A stretch of 64,000 nt of DNA from Dryas octopetala (Eukaryota; Streptophyta; Magnoliopsida; Rosales; Rosaceae), in assembly GCA_963921425.1 (NCBI GenBank), contig OY992836.1:18369614-18433613 (forward strand), in the 5' to 3' direction. The notes beneath the pieces are model-generated. The model searched no databases and had not been told where the DNA came from. It saw nothing but the letters and a program-made list of their open reading frames with translations. The position numbers and the translations under genes are program-made. Shown one piece after another: positions 37,363 through 51,260 of this stretch. The first letter of the stretch is position 1. Every line of letters begins with the position of its first letter.

Positions 37363-40300
37363 CTAAGTCTTAATAACGCCAACCTCCTCTTTGCTTACAA
37401 CCTGTTTTTCACTGCACTCATCTGTTACAATGCTCACCAGATCTGTCTTTTTCTCACTTGTGCTTTGGTTTTCATTATTGTCACCTGTAGATGGATTATC
37501 ACCTCCTACACTAACCAGTGAACACAAAATCTCATCATCTTTTGCATCTTCTCTCTCTTCAGCTTGGACACCTATGACAGCTTTATCATCACTCTCATCT
37601 GTCTCAATGTTCAATGAACCAACAGGATTCTCAGCATTAGTTAATAAAATTTTTGACTCAGCTTTCTGGTCTGCTGAATCCCCTTTATTTTCTTGAACTT
37701 GCTCCTCCTGTACATTCCCAGAAATAACTGCTCCATCTTGGACCTGCTCTGTTGGACCACAGCCTGGCTCAGAAAGTATGCTTCCTTCGGCAGTCCTAAC
37801 CTCTTGCTTTGATGGAAGTTCAGCACCCAGGCTACAGCTAACACCATTGATCTGTTTGGATAACAATGTGTCATTAGCTGGAGTGTGCTGACTTGTCTGA
37901 GCGATAGCTTTTAAAGACCCAGGATGTGTGGCACTAGGTGTGACAGCAGTGGGTGGATGGATGGAAAGTGTCGTAGCAGAGACGCCACTGCGAATATAAT
38001 GTACATTAGGATGAGGCTCTGAATGAGTGGGCATGCCACCAGGTAAGGACGATTTGATAGAACCACCTGTGGGCATGATGTGGATAGCATTGTTTGCCTT
38101 AGCAGCCTTGAGCAGTGATGCAGCATCCGAAGGAGAAGCGATGCGTGCCCCAGCAGCAACTGCAGTGGCTCTTACCATAGCATCTGGACTGGAATTAGAC
38201 TTTGTTAATGTTTTCTTAGAGGTTACTCGAGATTTTGTTGTGGAACCCAATGATCCCATTTGAAATGGTGGGTTAAGGCCTTGTTGTGACTGTGATTGTG
38301 TTTCAGCAGCAGTAGTAGGAATCCCAGAGTTGCTAGTTGCATTTGTTCCAGCAGGCTTACAGTTTGCATTTGTTCCAGCTGTTTAAGATTTAAGAAAAAT
38401 GTAAATTCAAAAATTCACATACATAACTACTAAAAAATTTCATGACAATATCAATTGAAAATCCTAAAGTAAAGAAACCAGTCGGAAAGTTCAAAATTTT
38501 GTCAGTAGGTGATGCATGATACATCTACAGAAAAGTCAAGATTTCCAAAAAGGGATGAAAGAAACAAATCCTAGTTTGAAATAAAATTCCAATCAGAGGA
38601 AAGTGAAACATAGATAATGCAGCAGTTAGAATATAAAATAAATTGCTTGGCAGAGTAAGCACTAAGCACTGCCAATATAAAATAAGATAATGAATCGTAT
38701 TAACAATGCTTTTTATTAGTAATAAAATAAAACACCATTTAGAAAAAAAAAATAATGAAACTTTTTTTTTAGTGCTACAGTTCTCCTTTTGATTATGACA
38801 TAATTAACTGATGGAGGAGAGAATCACCAGTGCCAATTGTATTAGCTGTTATGTTTGGCATATTTAGAGCTCGAGATATTGCATGGCGAGCTGCCAACTG
38901 TGCCTCTGAAAGTTTACCACTTGGGTTGCTTGTCAGATTCAAGTTGCGATGTCGCTTCCTAATAATTTGCCACCTCTGTAATATATACCCACAAAATTAG
39001 TAGGAAAAAAAATTTGTGCAAAATCATGCCTCCAAAGACAGCCAAAAAGAAGAAAAGTAAGAGTTGGAACACATTGAGTTTGAAATGACAGATGGCAACA
39101 AATTATACCAGGAGGTTTTTAAGTTTTAACAACCACCATAGTGCATGATTCACAAGATTAACCACAACATTTTAGTATTCAGGGAAAAAGAATCCGTTGC
39201 CGGGATTTGAACCCGGGAAAACTGGGTGAAACCCAGACATCTGACCAAACTAGATGACAACGGATTGCTGTAGTATGGTGGTCTCAATGTTTGAATCCAC
39301 TGCAAATTTGTATCAGTGAGAAAACTCATCAGCATTATCCACACACAGTTTCTAGATGTGCAATTATATTTCTATGGCAACCATAGAACCCACAGCCTAG
39401 GAAATTAATTAGAGGCTATGCTTGGTTCAAATCCAGCTTAGTTGTTGATAATAGACATATCAATCAGTTGATAATTATTTGTATTGGTAAACTAATAAAG
39501 AGGGAGAAGGGGGAAGGGGGAAGGGGGGAGGGGGGGGGGGGGGGTTTGGAAAGATTAAACCTTCGAAAATCTTTTATATTAAACTCTAGTCAGCATCACA
39601 TATATTAAATGTTTAAAGTTTCTTAAATCATTTATAAACATCCAGAAAATATGTTTACCATGGCCAATTAGAAGTCCACAATCATTATAATCACATTACA
39701 AACAGAAATGCAGACAAGTTAAAGAAAATCAGCTTTGAGTCAAGGTAGTATCTGTTTCAGGAAATAAAAACAAGGAAACTTTTGTAACAAAATTCAAAAT
39801 AGCATAATAGTTGCACGATGTAAATAATACTTGTACGACATTAAAGGATAAAACTAGGTACAATTACTTCTGTTAGGTTCCAAAAGTTCTCTTAAAAAAG
39901 TTTATAATAGTGAGATTAAAGACTCATTTTACCAATTAATAAATCTTGTGCAATAGATCAAATCCACAAAATTTCATTAAAAAGTAATCACTATAATGCA
40001 TGACTTCACCTGGATTTCACCAATAATTTAAAACTTATCAGAATTTTTATGAAGAAAGTGATAGCTCAAATCAAATGTTGAAATTTATCGAAACGAGTTT
40101 TTTTTTTTTCTCTTTATCATTTAATATCTCAAATATTTGCTAGATGATAGATCCTCATCATCACTTTGCCAAAAAAGTGAAATTTTTAGAATCGGAACCT
40201 AACAACCCTAAGTAACCTAACTCTCCAATATTAAATACCACAAAATTTCTAAGCTCTAATTTTCCTAACAATAAGTTAAAAAGTCAATATCAGATTCACT

Positions 40301-43300
40301 GTCAAGAATTATTAAGAGTCAAAGTATTTGGGTTCTAACACTTGATGTCTATTCTAAGACTATTCTACTCTTTCTTTTAACAAGGAGAACCTTCTACTCT
40401 TTAATGAGTCAGCAACTGGGTAACTCTAAATATTATTATATTCACTTATTTCATTTTTAAATGTCATTTATGCATCATTCTATTTTTAAATGTCATTAAA
40501 CAGTTAAAAAGTCGATCAAAAATTGAATGTCAAGAATTATTAAGAGTCGATGTATTTTGGTTATAGAAACACTCGTCTTTTAAGTTTTTTAAAGAGTCAA
40601 CTCAGTCTTTTTAAAAGCCATTTGGGGGGTCCATCTAAGCTTATAAATAAGTTATCTCTTGTAAAGAAAATTAGATTTTGATTAATGAAAATTAAGTGTT
40701 GCTGAAAGAGGTTTACTGCCTTGATGTCTTTATACTTTCTCCTCTTTATTTATCTCTATTTCTATAATTTGTCTGCAGTTACAGCAAACCCCTAGATCTT
40801 CTTTCTTCTCCTTACTTCTGATTACTCAAATTTCTGCCATCTACAACCCATCATAATCATAGTCAGGACTCCTATCAAATAATAATAGATAACAACAACA
40901 ACAACAACAATAATAATATAATCATAGGCAGCACACACCTAATGTTGTCCTACATGATATGGTGCATTTGTATCTTCTTTATGTCAATTTAGATACATTG
41001 ATTAATAAGGTATGATTTAGAAAGAAAAAACAAAAAAAAACCCAAACAAACAAACAAATGAACACAAGTAAATACAATAAAGAATAAGCAACAAACATGA
41101 AAGGAGGAAACAAAATTGATAGACAAGTAACAGAAAAGCCAACAAGCCTGGAAATTTCAGGAACCAGTTGGGGAGACAGAAAACAACCTGAGATAACTGA
41201 GCAGCAGTTCTGTCCCCTTTAAAATCTCCTCTTAAGATATTTGCCCAATTTCCTTCACCACATTTCTGCACAGCAGCAATCAGTTCCAAATCCTCAGCCT
41301 CTGACCACTTTTTTCTTTTCTTTCGAGGAGCCATGCTGTTGCTAGCTGATCCATTCGCATCAACTCCTTCAGCAGTTGCTGCTGCAGAAGTTGTCGCAGC
41401 AGAAGTTGTCGCTGCAGGGATGGTCTGTTTCTGAACAGAAACCGGAACTGTAATGTTCATCCCTTGCATTGAACAAGTTGGTTGTGAATTTTCGTAAGCT
41501 CTAGATGACTGTCCATTAGGTATATTTATGGTCAATGGAGCCTCAACTGTTGCACCATTTAGACGACTGGAGTCACTTGGTAAACCAGAAGCAATTAAAA
41601 CCTGAACAAAACAACCACTCCAACAAGTTAAGCTGGCTGGATCAGTAGAATAATAAGGTAAAAAACAATAGAGACATTATAAAAATTTAGAAAAATATGC
41701 CCACATGATGCGTAAGCTGTTATGAAACGGATTTTAAGTTAAAATCTATGCAGTCTAAACCAACCACCACTAATATAAGAAAAACTATCATATAGACAAC
41801 AACATAATCATTTGAAACCTTCGCTATAGCCCTGTTCACAACATTAGTCAACTGGCATTGGAATTCCTACATGCACAATTCACTGTTCTGCTTGTCCACT
41901 AACTGAGGTCATGTGTCCCAGATAATAACTATATGATACAAAGGCACTAGCTTGGTTGGACATATTTCACCATCTCAAAAAATACTTTTTGGTCAAAAAG
42001 TAAGTTCATTAGTAATTGGTTGGAATATTAGTTTTTATTTATATTCAAATCCATTGAGTCGAGTTATTTTGAACTCTGTGATTGCTGGACATGAGCCATA
42101 ACAATGGGCCATGGGTCCCTTTTGTTAGGTGGCTATTAAGATTAGTTACGGTGATGAAATTTTTAAGGGGACCTTTGAGTTAATATCTTAGGCAATTAGG
42201 AATCTTAGTCATAATCCTATTCCTATTAGGAAAACGAAGAAAAGTATACATCTACCTATATAAGCCTATCAGGTTTTATTTTTCCTTTTTTAACCCAATT
42301 AAACCCTAAACCCCATGTTTTTCCTATATCCTCTTTTCTCCCATATAACCCTTCAAATAATCCCTAGAACCCAATAATTAGCCATTACGCAATGAATTCC
42401 AGTAAGCTGTTGTCCTCTTGGCAGTTACCCCTTATTTGCTACTTTTATCTCACTCCTACAAATCCGTAACTTACAAAACCCAACCCACCACATAACCAAA
42501 CTTAAGGAAATTTATCAAACCGACACATCAGAGTAGATATCATTCTTTTAACTTCAAATTTAGTCAGCACCTTCTCATGTTTTGGTAGCCAGATGTGCAT
42601 AAATCAGCCATGCAAGTCACTAACATTTTCTCAGAATAGCCTTAACCCACTACTCATATTCCTGGAGTACCTCTAGATATTGATAACATTCTTCAGCCAA
42701 CTTCTGAACACTAAAATCTATATAATTTAGTTGCCAAATTCTTGCAAAAATGAGATACTGGAACCGGAAATGATAAAAGGAGAATTTCTAAAGAAGAAGC
42801 AGAGCCATTTGGATGTACATATGAGCAGACCAAGTGGCTTCAACTGAGGAACATTAATTAAAGTCGACAAATCATCATACATTAAACGCTCATCAACAAG
42901 GGTCCATGTGGAATTTCTAAAAATAATATACCATACAGCAAAGCATTTATTAAGTACGAAAATATTCTATATACCTTCACACATGCTGCAGCCTCTGTTG
43001 AAGCTTCCCCGCTAACATCAGGAAAAGCTTCCAATTCATATTCTAAATCACTATCATCATCCTGCCAGCAAAGTTCAACATCACTCATAATAGGGAAAAT
43101 GTATTTATATCCTGCTAGGAATAATGTGTGGGAAATGATTTTTCTTAGGCAATATACTTCATCACAGCTCAATTAGCTTGCAAAAGATGTAGGACAGTCT
43201 TCAGCAAAAGATTTTATTTTATTTCATACAACTTAGATAAATTTCCATGACAGTTACACATCCAGGAACATTATGAAATTTCAAATTTTTATCATGGAAC

Positions 43301-44890
43301 TAGAAACAAGTACCACTTCATAAGGAAAAGTGGTGCAAGAAAAGCACTTTATGTTTTCATTCCAATTGACTAATGGAAAGATTTTTAACGTATACATCAT
43401 TTAGATTCAAACAAAGAGGCTGAATAAAAGAGTGAATTATAAAAAGTCGCAAAAAGTGATCTTAATCAAATGACTATCATTCCATTTACTTGTTCCCACC
43501 TATTGACAGAATGCGCAAGAGACAAACTCACCTCTCCATTTCATACCTTGTCCCCAAATAGCAGCTCACAAAATGAAAGTGTACAGTAAAGTTGACAGTA
43601 ATTCTGTTAAAGTAACCTTAAGGGGAATGGGGTCAATTTTTTAAAAAGCGATTTGCAAGGCCATTTAGCAAGACATGAAAATTAAAAAAAAAACACTCAA
43701 ATTCCATTCTCAGGGACTCAAAACAACATAATTCAAACCTCAAAACCCATTATCTTTATTGTCTGCTCTTGAGAAGCACACAATATGACAAACATATACT
43801 AAATAACTCGTGGTGCTACAAAAGACCTGTCATTTATTCTCATTTAATCTCAAGTTTAGCACCTCAAAACTTTGAACTGCTCTTTAAATAAGAAAAAAAG
43901 TACAGCACCAATTAATTCAGCTATCATTATATTGCCCAGTCAAGTTTAAAGGCAAATTCAAGCCATTCTAATTTCTATAATAGCCACAAATAATTTCACT
44001 TGTTAAGCTTCATTCTGAAACAACACATCAAAACAAAAATTCATAGAACTAAAAGGTTAGGCATTTCAAGAAGTTCTCAGCCAGCCCATACAACAATAAC
44101 TATTTGATAAAGCTTCACCGGCTCTCTCATGTATTACTAGGCATCGAGTCACAAATATCCTACTCCAAGAGTCTCTCTAAGCCTCCCTCCCTCTCCTTCT
44201 CTCTCTCTAAATTTTTTTTAATCTTTAATTCTTAAATCATTACAATTCCCATTATACTCAATCTTACAAACTCCAATCATTCACACACAAAACCCCAATA
44301 TAATTACATTTTTATCAAGTTATAACATTTAAGCAGAAGAATACAGCAAAAACCACAAACTACAATTCAAGAAAAAAGTGGGTAACAGACCACAGGTTGA
44401 GCCCCATCGTCCAATTTGTCAAGCAAAGCTTCGCGATAAGCTAAATGGCGCCAAAGCATCTGATACTCTCTGGCATTAGAAATTCCAGTTGAAGTCTTCG
44501 CCACCAACTGATTCCAATCGATCTTCACCTCCGGCGAGTGAGCCACTTCCTGTAGCAATGCCAGCACAGTGGTTGCTGTGTACCTGCCCGTTAACAGTAC
44601 AGAACCCCCCATTAAACCCAATATACCAAAAAAAAAATCTCAACATCCAGAACACAAATACCCAAACTCCATTAAACCCAATACACAAATCAAAAATCCC
44701 AACTTCCAAAAGCAAATAACCAAAACCCCATAAGACCCAATACACTGAAATCCCCAAAAAAAAAAAAAACCGCACACACACAGAAAACCTGAAATCAATG
44801 AGAGAGGGAAAAGAGGGACCTCTGTAAGAGAGTAGCCGTATCTTCTTCGGTGATAGAACCTTTATTCTGGACATTGGCTTTCTCAACCAT
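37363..44890 (-). CDS. DRMY1: DRMY1/DP1-type single-MYB protein
   Basis: Six exons on the minus strand: 44890-44820, 44583-44391, 43061-42975, 41601-41188, 38975-38828 and 38378-37363, total 642 residues with phases in agreement. The N-terminal part (about 20-90) is a conserved helical block (YTATTVLALLQEVAHS... WNQLVAKTSTGISNAREYQMLWRHLAYR). An acidic stretch follows (DDDSDLEYELEAFPD). A basic nuclear-type signal (PRKKRKKW) leads into one MYB/SANT repeat (WSEAEDLELIAAVQKCGEGNWANIL... RWQIIRKRH). The rest is Ser/Thr/Glu-rich and low in order. This architecture is that of Arabidopsis DRMY1 and its paralog DP1, which affect growth and sepal-size uniformity; which paralog this is cannot be settled. 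A small AATTS repeat lies near 41375-41415. The 2.2-kb intron at 38976-41187 contains a tRNA gene. Confidence 0.88.
39193..39264 (-). tRNA. tRNA-Glu (anticodon UUC) in a DRMY1 intron
   Basis: Minus-strand sequence from 39264 to 39193 (72 bases) folds as a cloverleaf: acceptor TCCGTTG paired with CAACGGA, D-arm ATCT/AGAT, anticodon arm with loop GTTTCAC, and T-arm CCGGG-TTCAAAT-CCCGG. The anticodon TTC reads Glu codons, and the acceptor and T-arm match plant nuclear tRNA-Glu. Oddities are a T-T mismatch at the top of the anticodon stem, a G at loop position 32 and a TTTTC variable loop. It lies on the same strand as the host MYB gene. The oddities could make it a diverged or pseudo-tRNA. Confidence 0.78.
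39497..39544 (+). repeat. G-rich tract with 16-17 consecutive G
   Basis: The stretch gagggagaagggggaagggg continues into an almost unbroken G run ending at 39544. It contains five or more G-runs and could form a G-quadruplex on the plus strand (the non-transcribed pre-mRNA complement, so C-rich in the MYB transcript). It is also an expected site for length errors in assembly. Confidence 0.85.
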
Positions 44891-47107
44891 TGTTTTGCTT
44901 ATAGTGGATTTCAAATTGCATATTAGGAGAAGAGAAATTAGCGAAGGGAAGCTCTAAAGGGACAAACTTTACTAGTTCAGCCAAAACCCTAAACGCTAGA
45001 AAGGGTTTTAGAGAGAGAGAGTGCTTTGACCGGAAGAGAAAGAGAGCACGAGTACGGACAACGGAGTGAAATGACAGACCTGGTCGTTGAAGAGCATGAA
45101 TAGAGTGAAGAGCACGCGCCCTTTGGAGGTAATCGGGTAAGAAAGAGAGAAGAAGCAAAGCAATATGGCCGGAAAGGAAGGAGGGAGGAGTTAAAGATTA
45201 CGAGAAACGGCCTGTTTGGGAAGACCGGTGCTTTGGGCCCAAGAAATCTCCAATTAATCGCTACTCCTTCTATTTACGAAATTTTAGAGGATTTCTGTCA
45301 CACTTTTTTTTTTGGAAAATGTTGTGAAATAATCTTTTTTAATACCAAAATTATTTTTTTAACTCTTACGGTCTTACTTTCAAAACTAATCTTTTTTTAA
45401 CTCTTTGAACACTTCTTACTTTCAAAACTAAATCTTTTTTTTACTCTTTGAACACTTTTTGGATCAAGACACCTTTTTAGTGGCCTCATGATCAACATAG
45501 CAATACTCTGTCGACAAGAAAATTGAATTTAATAAAAATGTAAAAAAAATGAGAGAAGATGAACATGATGAACTGGCCACAGCATAATTTAGATAGTGTT
45601 AAGATGGCTATAGCACTACCTAAAGTGGCAACCATATGTTGACCATCGAAATTTTAAATCTAAATTTGAATTTCATTGATAATGAGCTTTGAAGATAAAC
45701 ATGAACAAAAAATTCAAATTTCTGAATCTAACAAGATTAAACTCTCAAAGCAAAAAGTTATTTCATTGTGCTGTAAAAGTGTGGTTATATACTTATATCA
45801 CATACAGTGTTGTATTATAGAATTTTTTTTTTTTTTGGTAATAGTATTATAGAATTTTTCATATCATGTATAACAAAGGAAAAATGTAATCAAGTATTTT
45901 ATGTGGTTTGAGAGATATGTACGGTGGAGATTGAGGCTCCAGGTTTGTTGTGATGGTGCTGGTATCATGCATCAAGTCTTAGGGTGTGTGTGTGTGTGAT
46001 GAAGAGAATATAGTATTTATTGCTAAATCCAAACAGTGGTGTGTGCAATCTCACATTCTCACTCATCTTGTTGTCGTGCACTCACTCCCCTTTTAAATAT
46101 AGAAAAATTCCAGCTTCATATTCCGCCTTCCATTCAAATTTAAACTCACACGTTGCGCATGGCCCCAAAAAAAAAAAATACTCACTCGTTGAGCTTTTCA
46201 TTTAGGACACGTAGCAACTGAAATTATGGTATATAAGTACAAAACATTGTAATAAAATAGTGTAAGTCATAGGAGGATGAACGACATATTTATATTGTAG
46301 AATATAATATTAATAAACCGCCCATATTATAACACGCAAATTAATCCATATTAACACACAAATTTATCACATGACTATGTATTAATTATAAATATATAAA
46401 TAATTTCTCATATATTTTTGTCCCAAGACTGAATCGAATCAGCCAGACCGGTCTAAGAATCCCAAATCGCAATAAGACCATATTGAACGGGTCTGACTAT
46501 TTTTATTTACTATATACATGTTTCATCTATTATATTTCTATGCATATCTTTACTGATGAACTGTTGTGATTTTCATCTAATAGCTCTCCATGAATCATAC
46601 CAGATGTAGACTCTGGAACAACCGAACAACAACCTCACCACACTTGGATTCTAGTCCCACAAATGAAAAATTAAAAGAGAAGCATTGATCTATCAACAAT
46701 GTAAACAAAAGAGAAGCATTCACAGACAAGCAGCCTTCAGCTTTATTTTAATTACCATAATTCACTAAAATTACTAATACAAGATTATCTAAAACAACCT
46801 ACAGCCACCCGAGTATGTGATTTGACATCTTTGTAACTAGCTAGAATGTACTTTCCTAGAAATTAATTGATCCTTCTATAAAAAATACCAAAAAGTGTAA
46901 AAAATAATAACAATAATAAATGCAGACTGACATCGATCAAATCATAACTAAAACCTTTTTTTAGGGAAACTAGGTTTCAGTTTCCAAGACCCTTGTCCAA
47001 ACCTGCTGCTATAACTTTGAAGGGCAGAGATTCACAGCCTGACCTTGAAGATATATAATTCCAAAGTTCTGAAAGATGATACAAAACAAACCAAAGGGAA
47101 GGCAAGG
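44891..47107. other. Promoter side of the MYB gene and spacer
   Basis: Up to about 45200 this is the leader and promoter of the minus-strand MYB gene. Imperfect repeats of a 50-base unit (ctttcaaaactaatcttttttt) lie at 45376-45440. A short TG repeat lies near 45985. The rest is AT-rich spacer and the 3' UTR of the P450 reductase gene. Confidence 0.45.
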
Positions 47108-50100
47108 TCACCACACGTCTCTGAGGTATCGTCCATCCATCTGCAATTGCTTCACTATAGACTCTGCCTTTGTTGAGTCCACTTTTTCCTGAAATTTATT
47201 GCCAGACAGAATTTGAAAACCCTGATTTAATAAATATAAGGGAAAAGCAAACCATCAAACAGCATTTTTTCCACTAGAAAAGCCATAATTGCAGGATTCC
47301 AAACCAAGGACAGGGGAAACTCCTATATCAGCATGAGCAAAATACTTGAACAATCATCAAATCAATAATTTGGTGAAAGCTTTTCTCCTATGATCAAATA
47401 CAATTTCTAGATATCTTAGAAAACCACAATATTGCAACCAGAGAGAGATAATTGCTTAGGATTCTATAAGCATGTGTAGCTATTTTGTCCGTGCGAAGGT
47501 GTGTATGTGAGTGAGTGAGAGAGAGAGAGTAATTGGTACCTCCTGCTGGACAATTGTATGCAAAGTCCGATGAACGTCTCTAGCCATACCCTTTGCATCA
47601 CCACATACGTAAAGGTATCCCCCTTGAGATATTAGGTTCCACATGTATGCTGCCTGTACATGGAATAAATTGGTGCAACTGTTAAAAGGTATTTATCTAA
47701 TGAACAGTAACCACTTTATGCTTCCCACAAGTACTTACTCTATCCACCATTTTATGTTGAACATACTCCTTTGTTGCTCCCTCACGTGAGAATGCAACAA
47801 TTAACTCTGACAACACGCCTTGTTCCACAAAATTGTTTAACTCATTTTCATAAATGAAATCCTACAAAAACAAAGATCAAGGCTATAAATTCATAGAGCA
47901 CAAGCACCAAATATTCCAAAATATTAACAAGTATGGAAAGGTACAGAGTAACAATGTTTACCATTTGGCGATTTCTGCAACCAAAGAAGAGAAGTGCAGG
48001 ACCAAGTTGAGCACCCTCTTCTTTGAGGGCCATTCTTTCCTGGAAAAGGGGAAAATGTACTTTATTTTTCGTTTTTCCACACATAAACAAGGAAAACCTA
48101 GAATTTTTAACGCAATTTCAAACCTGTAGGAATCCTCGGAAAGGTGCTAAGCCCGTACCAGGCCCCACCATGATAATTGGGATTGAATGATCAGCAGGTA
48201 ACTTGAAATTAGATTGCCTAATAAAAATAGGAGCCCAGCTACAGTTTTGGCTTTTCTCTAGAGGAACTGCATTCTGATTTTATCCAACACAGTTTGGTGT
48301 TAGTTACAATCAAACCTAAGTCATGTTGTAAGAGAGTATAAAGGTTTTGGCATTGCACAACCAAAACAATTATTGTAGTGATAGGGACAGAGAAATCAAA
48401 GCTCGATACTACCTTCATCCAGAATGAGCACACTCCTTTGTGAATTCTGCCAGTGGGAGTTGGACCATAAACTAAAGCACAGGTCACATGAACATGATTG
48501 GGGACAAATCTGTTAAAAGCAACAACACTTATTAGGTCTCTACAAATCCAATTATCTTTCTAAAAATACTGTACATAAGTATCACAGTGAAACCACCTTG
48601 GCGAAGATGATATTGAATAGTAACGAGGCTGCAAGCGAGGGGCTACTGCAGCAAAAAATACACCAAGTGAAGGCTTTGCTGATGGAAACTCGGCCATTAC
48701 CTCAACAAGACTTCGCTGACTTCCAACAATCCATTTTGAGTACTCATCCTGGATAGTGCAAAGCATATGATAAAAATGTCGATGACATATAAAAAGAAGC
48801 ATACATATGAAAAAGGAACAGAAAAACAAAGGAAAATTTGCATGAAAATTGCCAACCTTCCCCTGAGGTGATGATAAAAATTTAAGTTTTTCTGCTTCAC
48901 TGGGTTCAGCAGCATGTGCAGCCAAAGCAATTAGAGCAGCCTGACAGTAAAAATAATTTGAAAGAAATATTTATAAGTAACAAAACAAAAAAGAAAAGGG
49001 AAAGGCAAGATTTGGAAAAATGCATAAAGATTACCTTCCGAGGAGGGTTCAACAAATCAGCATAACGTGCCAATGCCATTCGGAGTGTGCAAGGACCGGG
49101 GAAGGGAGGCGGCAAAGAGCTTCCAAGAGGTGTCCCATCATCACTATCAGTGTGAATGGTGAACATCAAATCTAAAGGTTGACCCAAACACTTCGCAGCT
49201 TCTTCAATTGTTTCATCAGAATTATCTGCATAAACACCCACATGGTCTCCAGTTTCATATCTGAGACAAAGGAGAGATGATTATCAGGTTGACAACTTAA
49301 TGCCAGCACTAATAAAAAACATCATCAGATCTAATCATTTAATAGAAAAAAGGAGCTCAAATCAAATCAAAAGCAGACACAGCTAGATTGAAAGTAGACA
49401 AAACCAGTTCTAGAGCAGTCAAATTAATCAATTTACACCTATCACCACAAATATTAATCAAAAGCAGTGGATAACGTCATGAACTTACGTAATACCAGTT
49501 CCAGAGATATCAAATTCCAGATGTATGCAAGAGCGGTCAGACTCAGGTTGGTGAAGCTCTCTTTGAACAGCAACATTAACTCTTCAGGAAAACAAAAGCA
49601 CAAAATTTAGTAAAAAAATTGGGAGGAAAATGGAGTAAACAGAAACTACACCAATTTTACTAAAACATAATAATTTCTAAAGAAGCAAGACATGCACAAT
49701 CTCCGAGTACCTGCAAGGATGGTGAATATCAAAAGAAGCATTCCCATTTGCCATATTCAAGTAATTATCCTCATAAGAGGCAACACTAGGGTCATGAATA
49801 ACAACTCTATATTCTGGAACCACAGCTGTATATGGAGTAGACACAGTATTTGTATCATCTTGGAGTAATTGATCCAGTTCGGGCCACAATAATTCCCTCC
49901 TAAAGAAGAACCAAAACATTTACAGTTAATGCAACAGAAAAAAGATGCTATACAAATACTTCATACATTAAGATTCCATCTTAAAAGGTCAATCAATAAA
50001 AGAAACTGTGATAACAGGACTACAGCATACCAAGCAGAAAAATCATCCTCAATGCATTGATCATCATCACCTAAGCCAACGGGAACAAGACGCTTTGCAC

Positions 50101-51215
50101 CTAAGTCAACCACAAAGAGACAACTTCAATGACAAATAAACAGAGTTGGAAATCAAAACAAACTAAATGAAAAACAATTAGATGAAAATAAAAAATGGTT
50201 TGGAAACATCAATCCTAACCTGTTCTGTTACAGGTGTATCTACATGGCGCATGGCTAGCCAACCATTAGAAACCCAAATTATGGAACCAAAAGACATTGA
50301 AGTTCAAGCGGTAAAGAAATATTTTTAAACCTTTTAATGAATTTAATGCACCTATTGCAACTTAAGGACATGTGTAGGCATACGCACACAAGGACTAAGC
50401 ATCAAATTTGGTTTCCTTAAACTACACACAGCCCTCCAATCAGGAAATAAAAATAGAAAAAATTGGGATTTCCTCAAACTCTGAAGAGACCAAAACCCAC
50501 AAGGAAGACCAAAATCTGATTCTACACAAAAAAGCCTCCACCCATTCCCCCAACTGTCAAAAATCCTCCTATTTCTCTCCGTTATGAACATAACAGACCC
50601 CTAGTTTGGGCTTTACAAGGAAGAAAAACCAATACAACACTTATAATACCAGTAATACTAATATCTGAATAACATAACATGTAGATTTTCATTTGCATTT
50701 AGTATACATCAAGAATAGGGGTGGGTGTGCGTCGGGTCGGGCCCATATTGGCCAAACAATTGACCCAATCTGACTAACCGATTTGACCATTTCTCACAAC
50801 CAACATCCGACCCAACCATTGTGAGTCGGTTATCGATAAGGCCGATATAAGTGGGTCGGTTGGAATTATTAGACCAACATTTGATCAGTTTCAAAACCAA
50901 CATCCGAACCAACTTTGATGGGTCGGTTGGTATTATCGGCTCAACTTGGTGGGTCGGTTGGTATTATCGGCCCAACTTGGTGGGTCGGTTGTTGGTAAAA
51001 TTATCGGCTGGCCGATAAGGGGTTGGTTGGCAGGTAAAACCAACCCACGCCCACCCCTCAAGATAACTAATGAAGCAATTAATTTAATATAAAAAATTCA
51101 AAAATGCTACCACAGTACCATGAATAATTTATACAAAACATAGGCAGATAATTAAGTTAGTGGCAAGGATTATGTGTGTGTGTGTGTGAGAGAGAGAGGG
51201 AGAGAGGGAGGGAGG

Positions 51216-51260
<45 letters not shown>

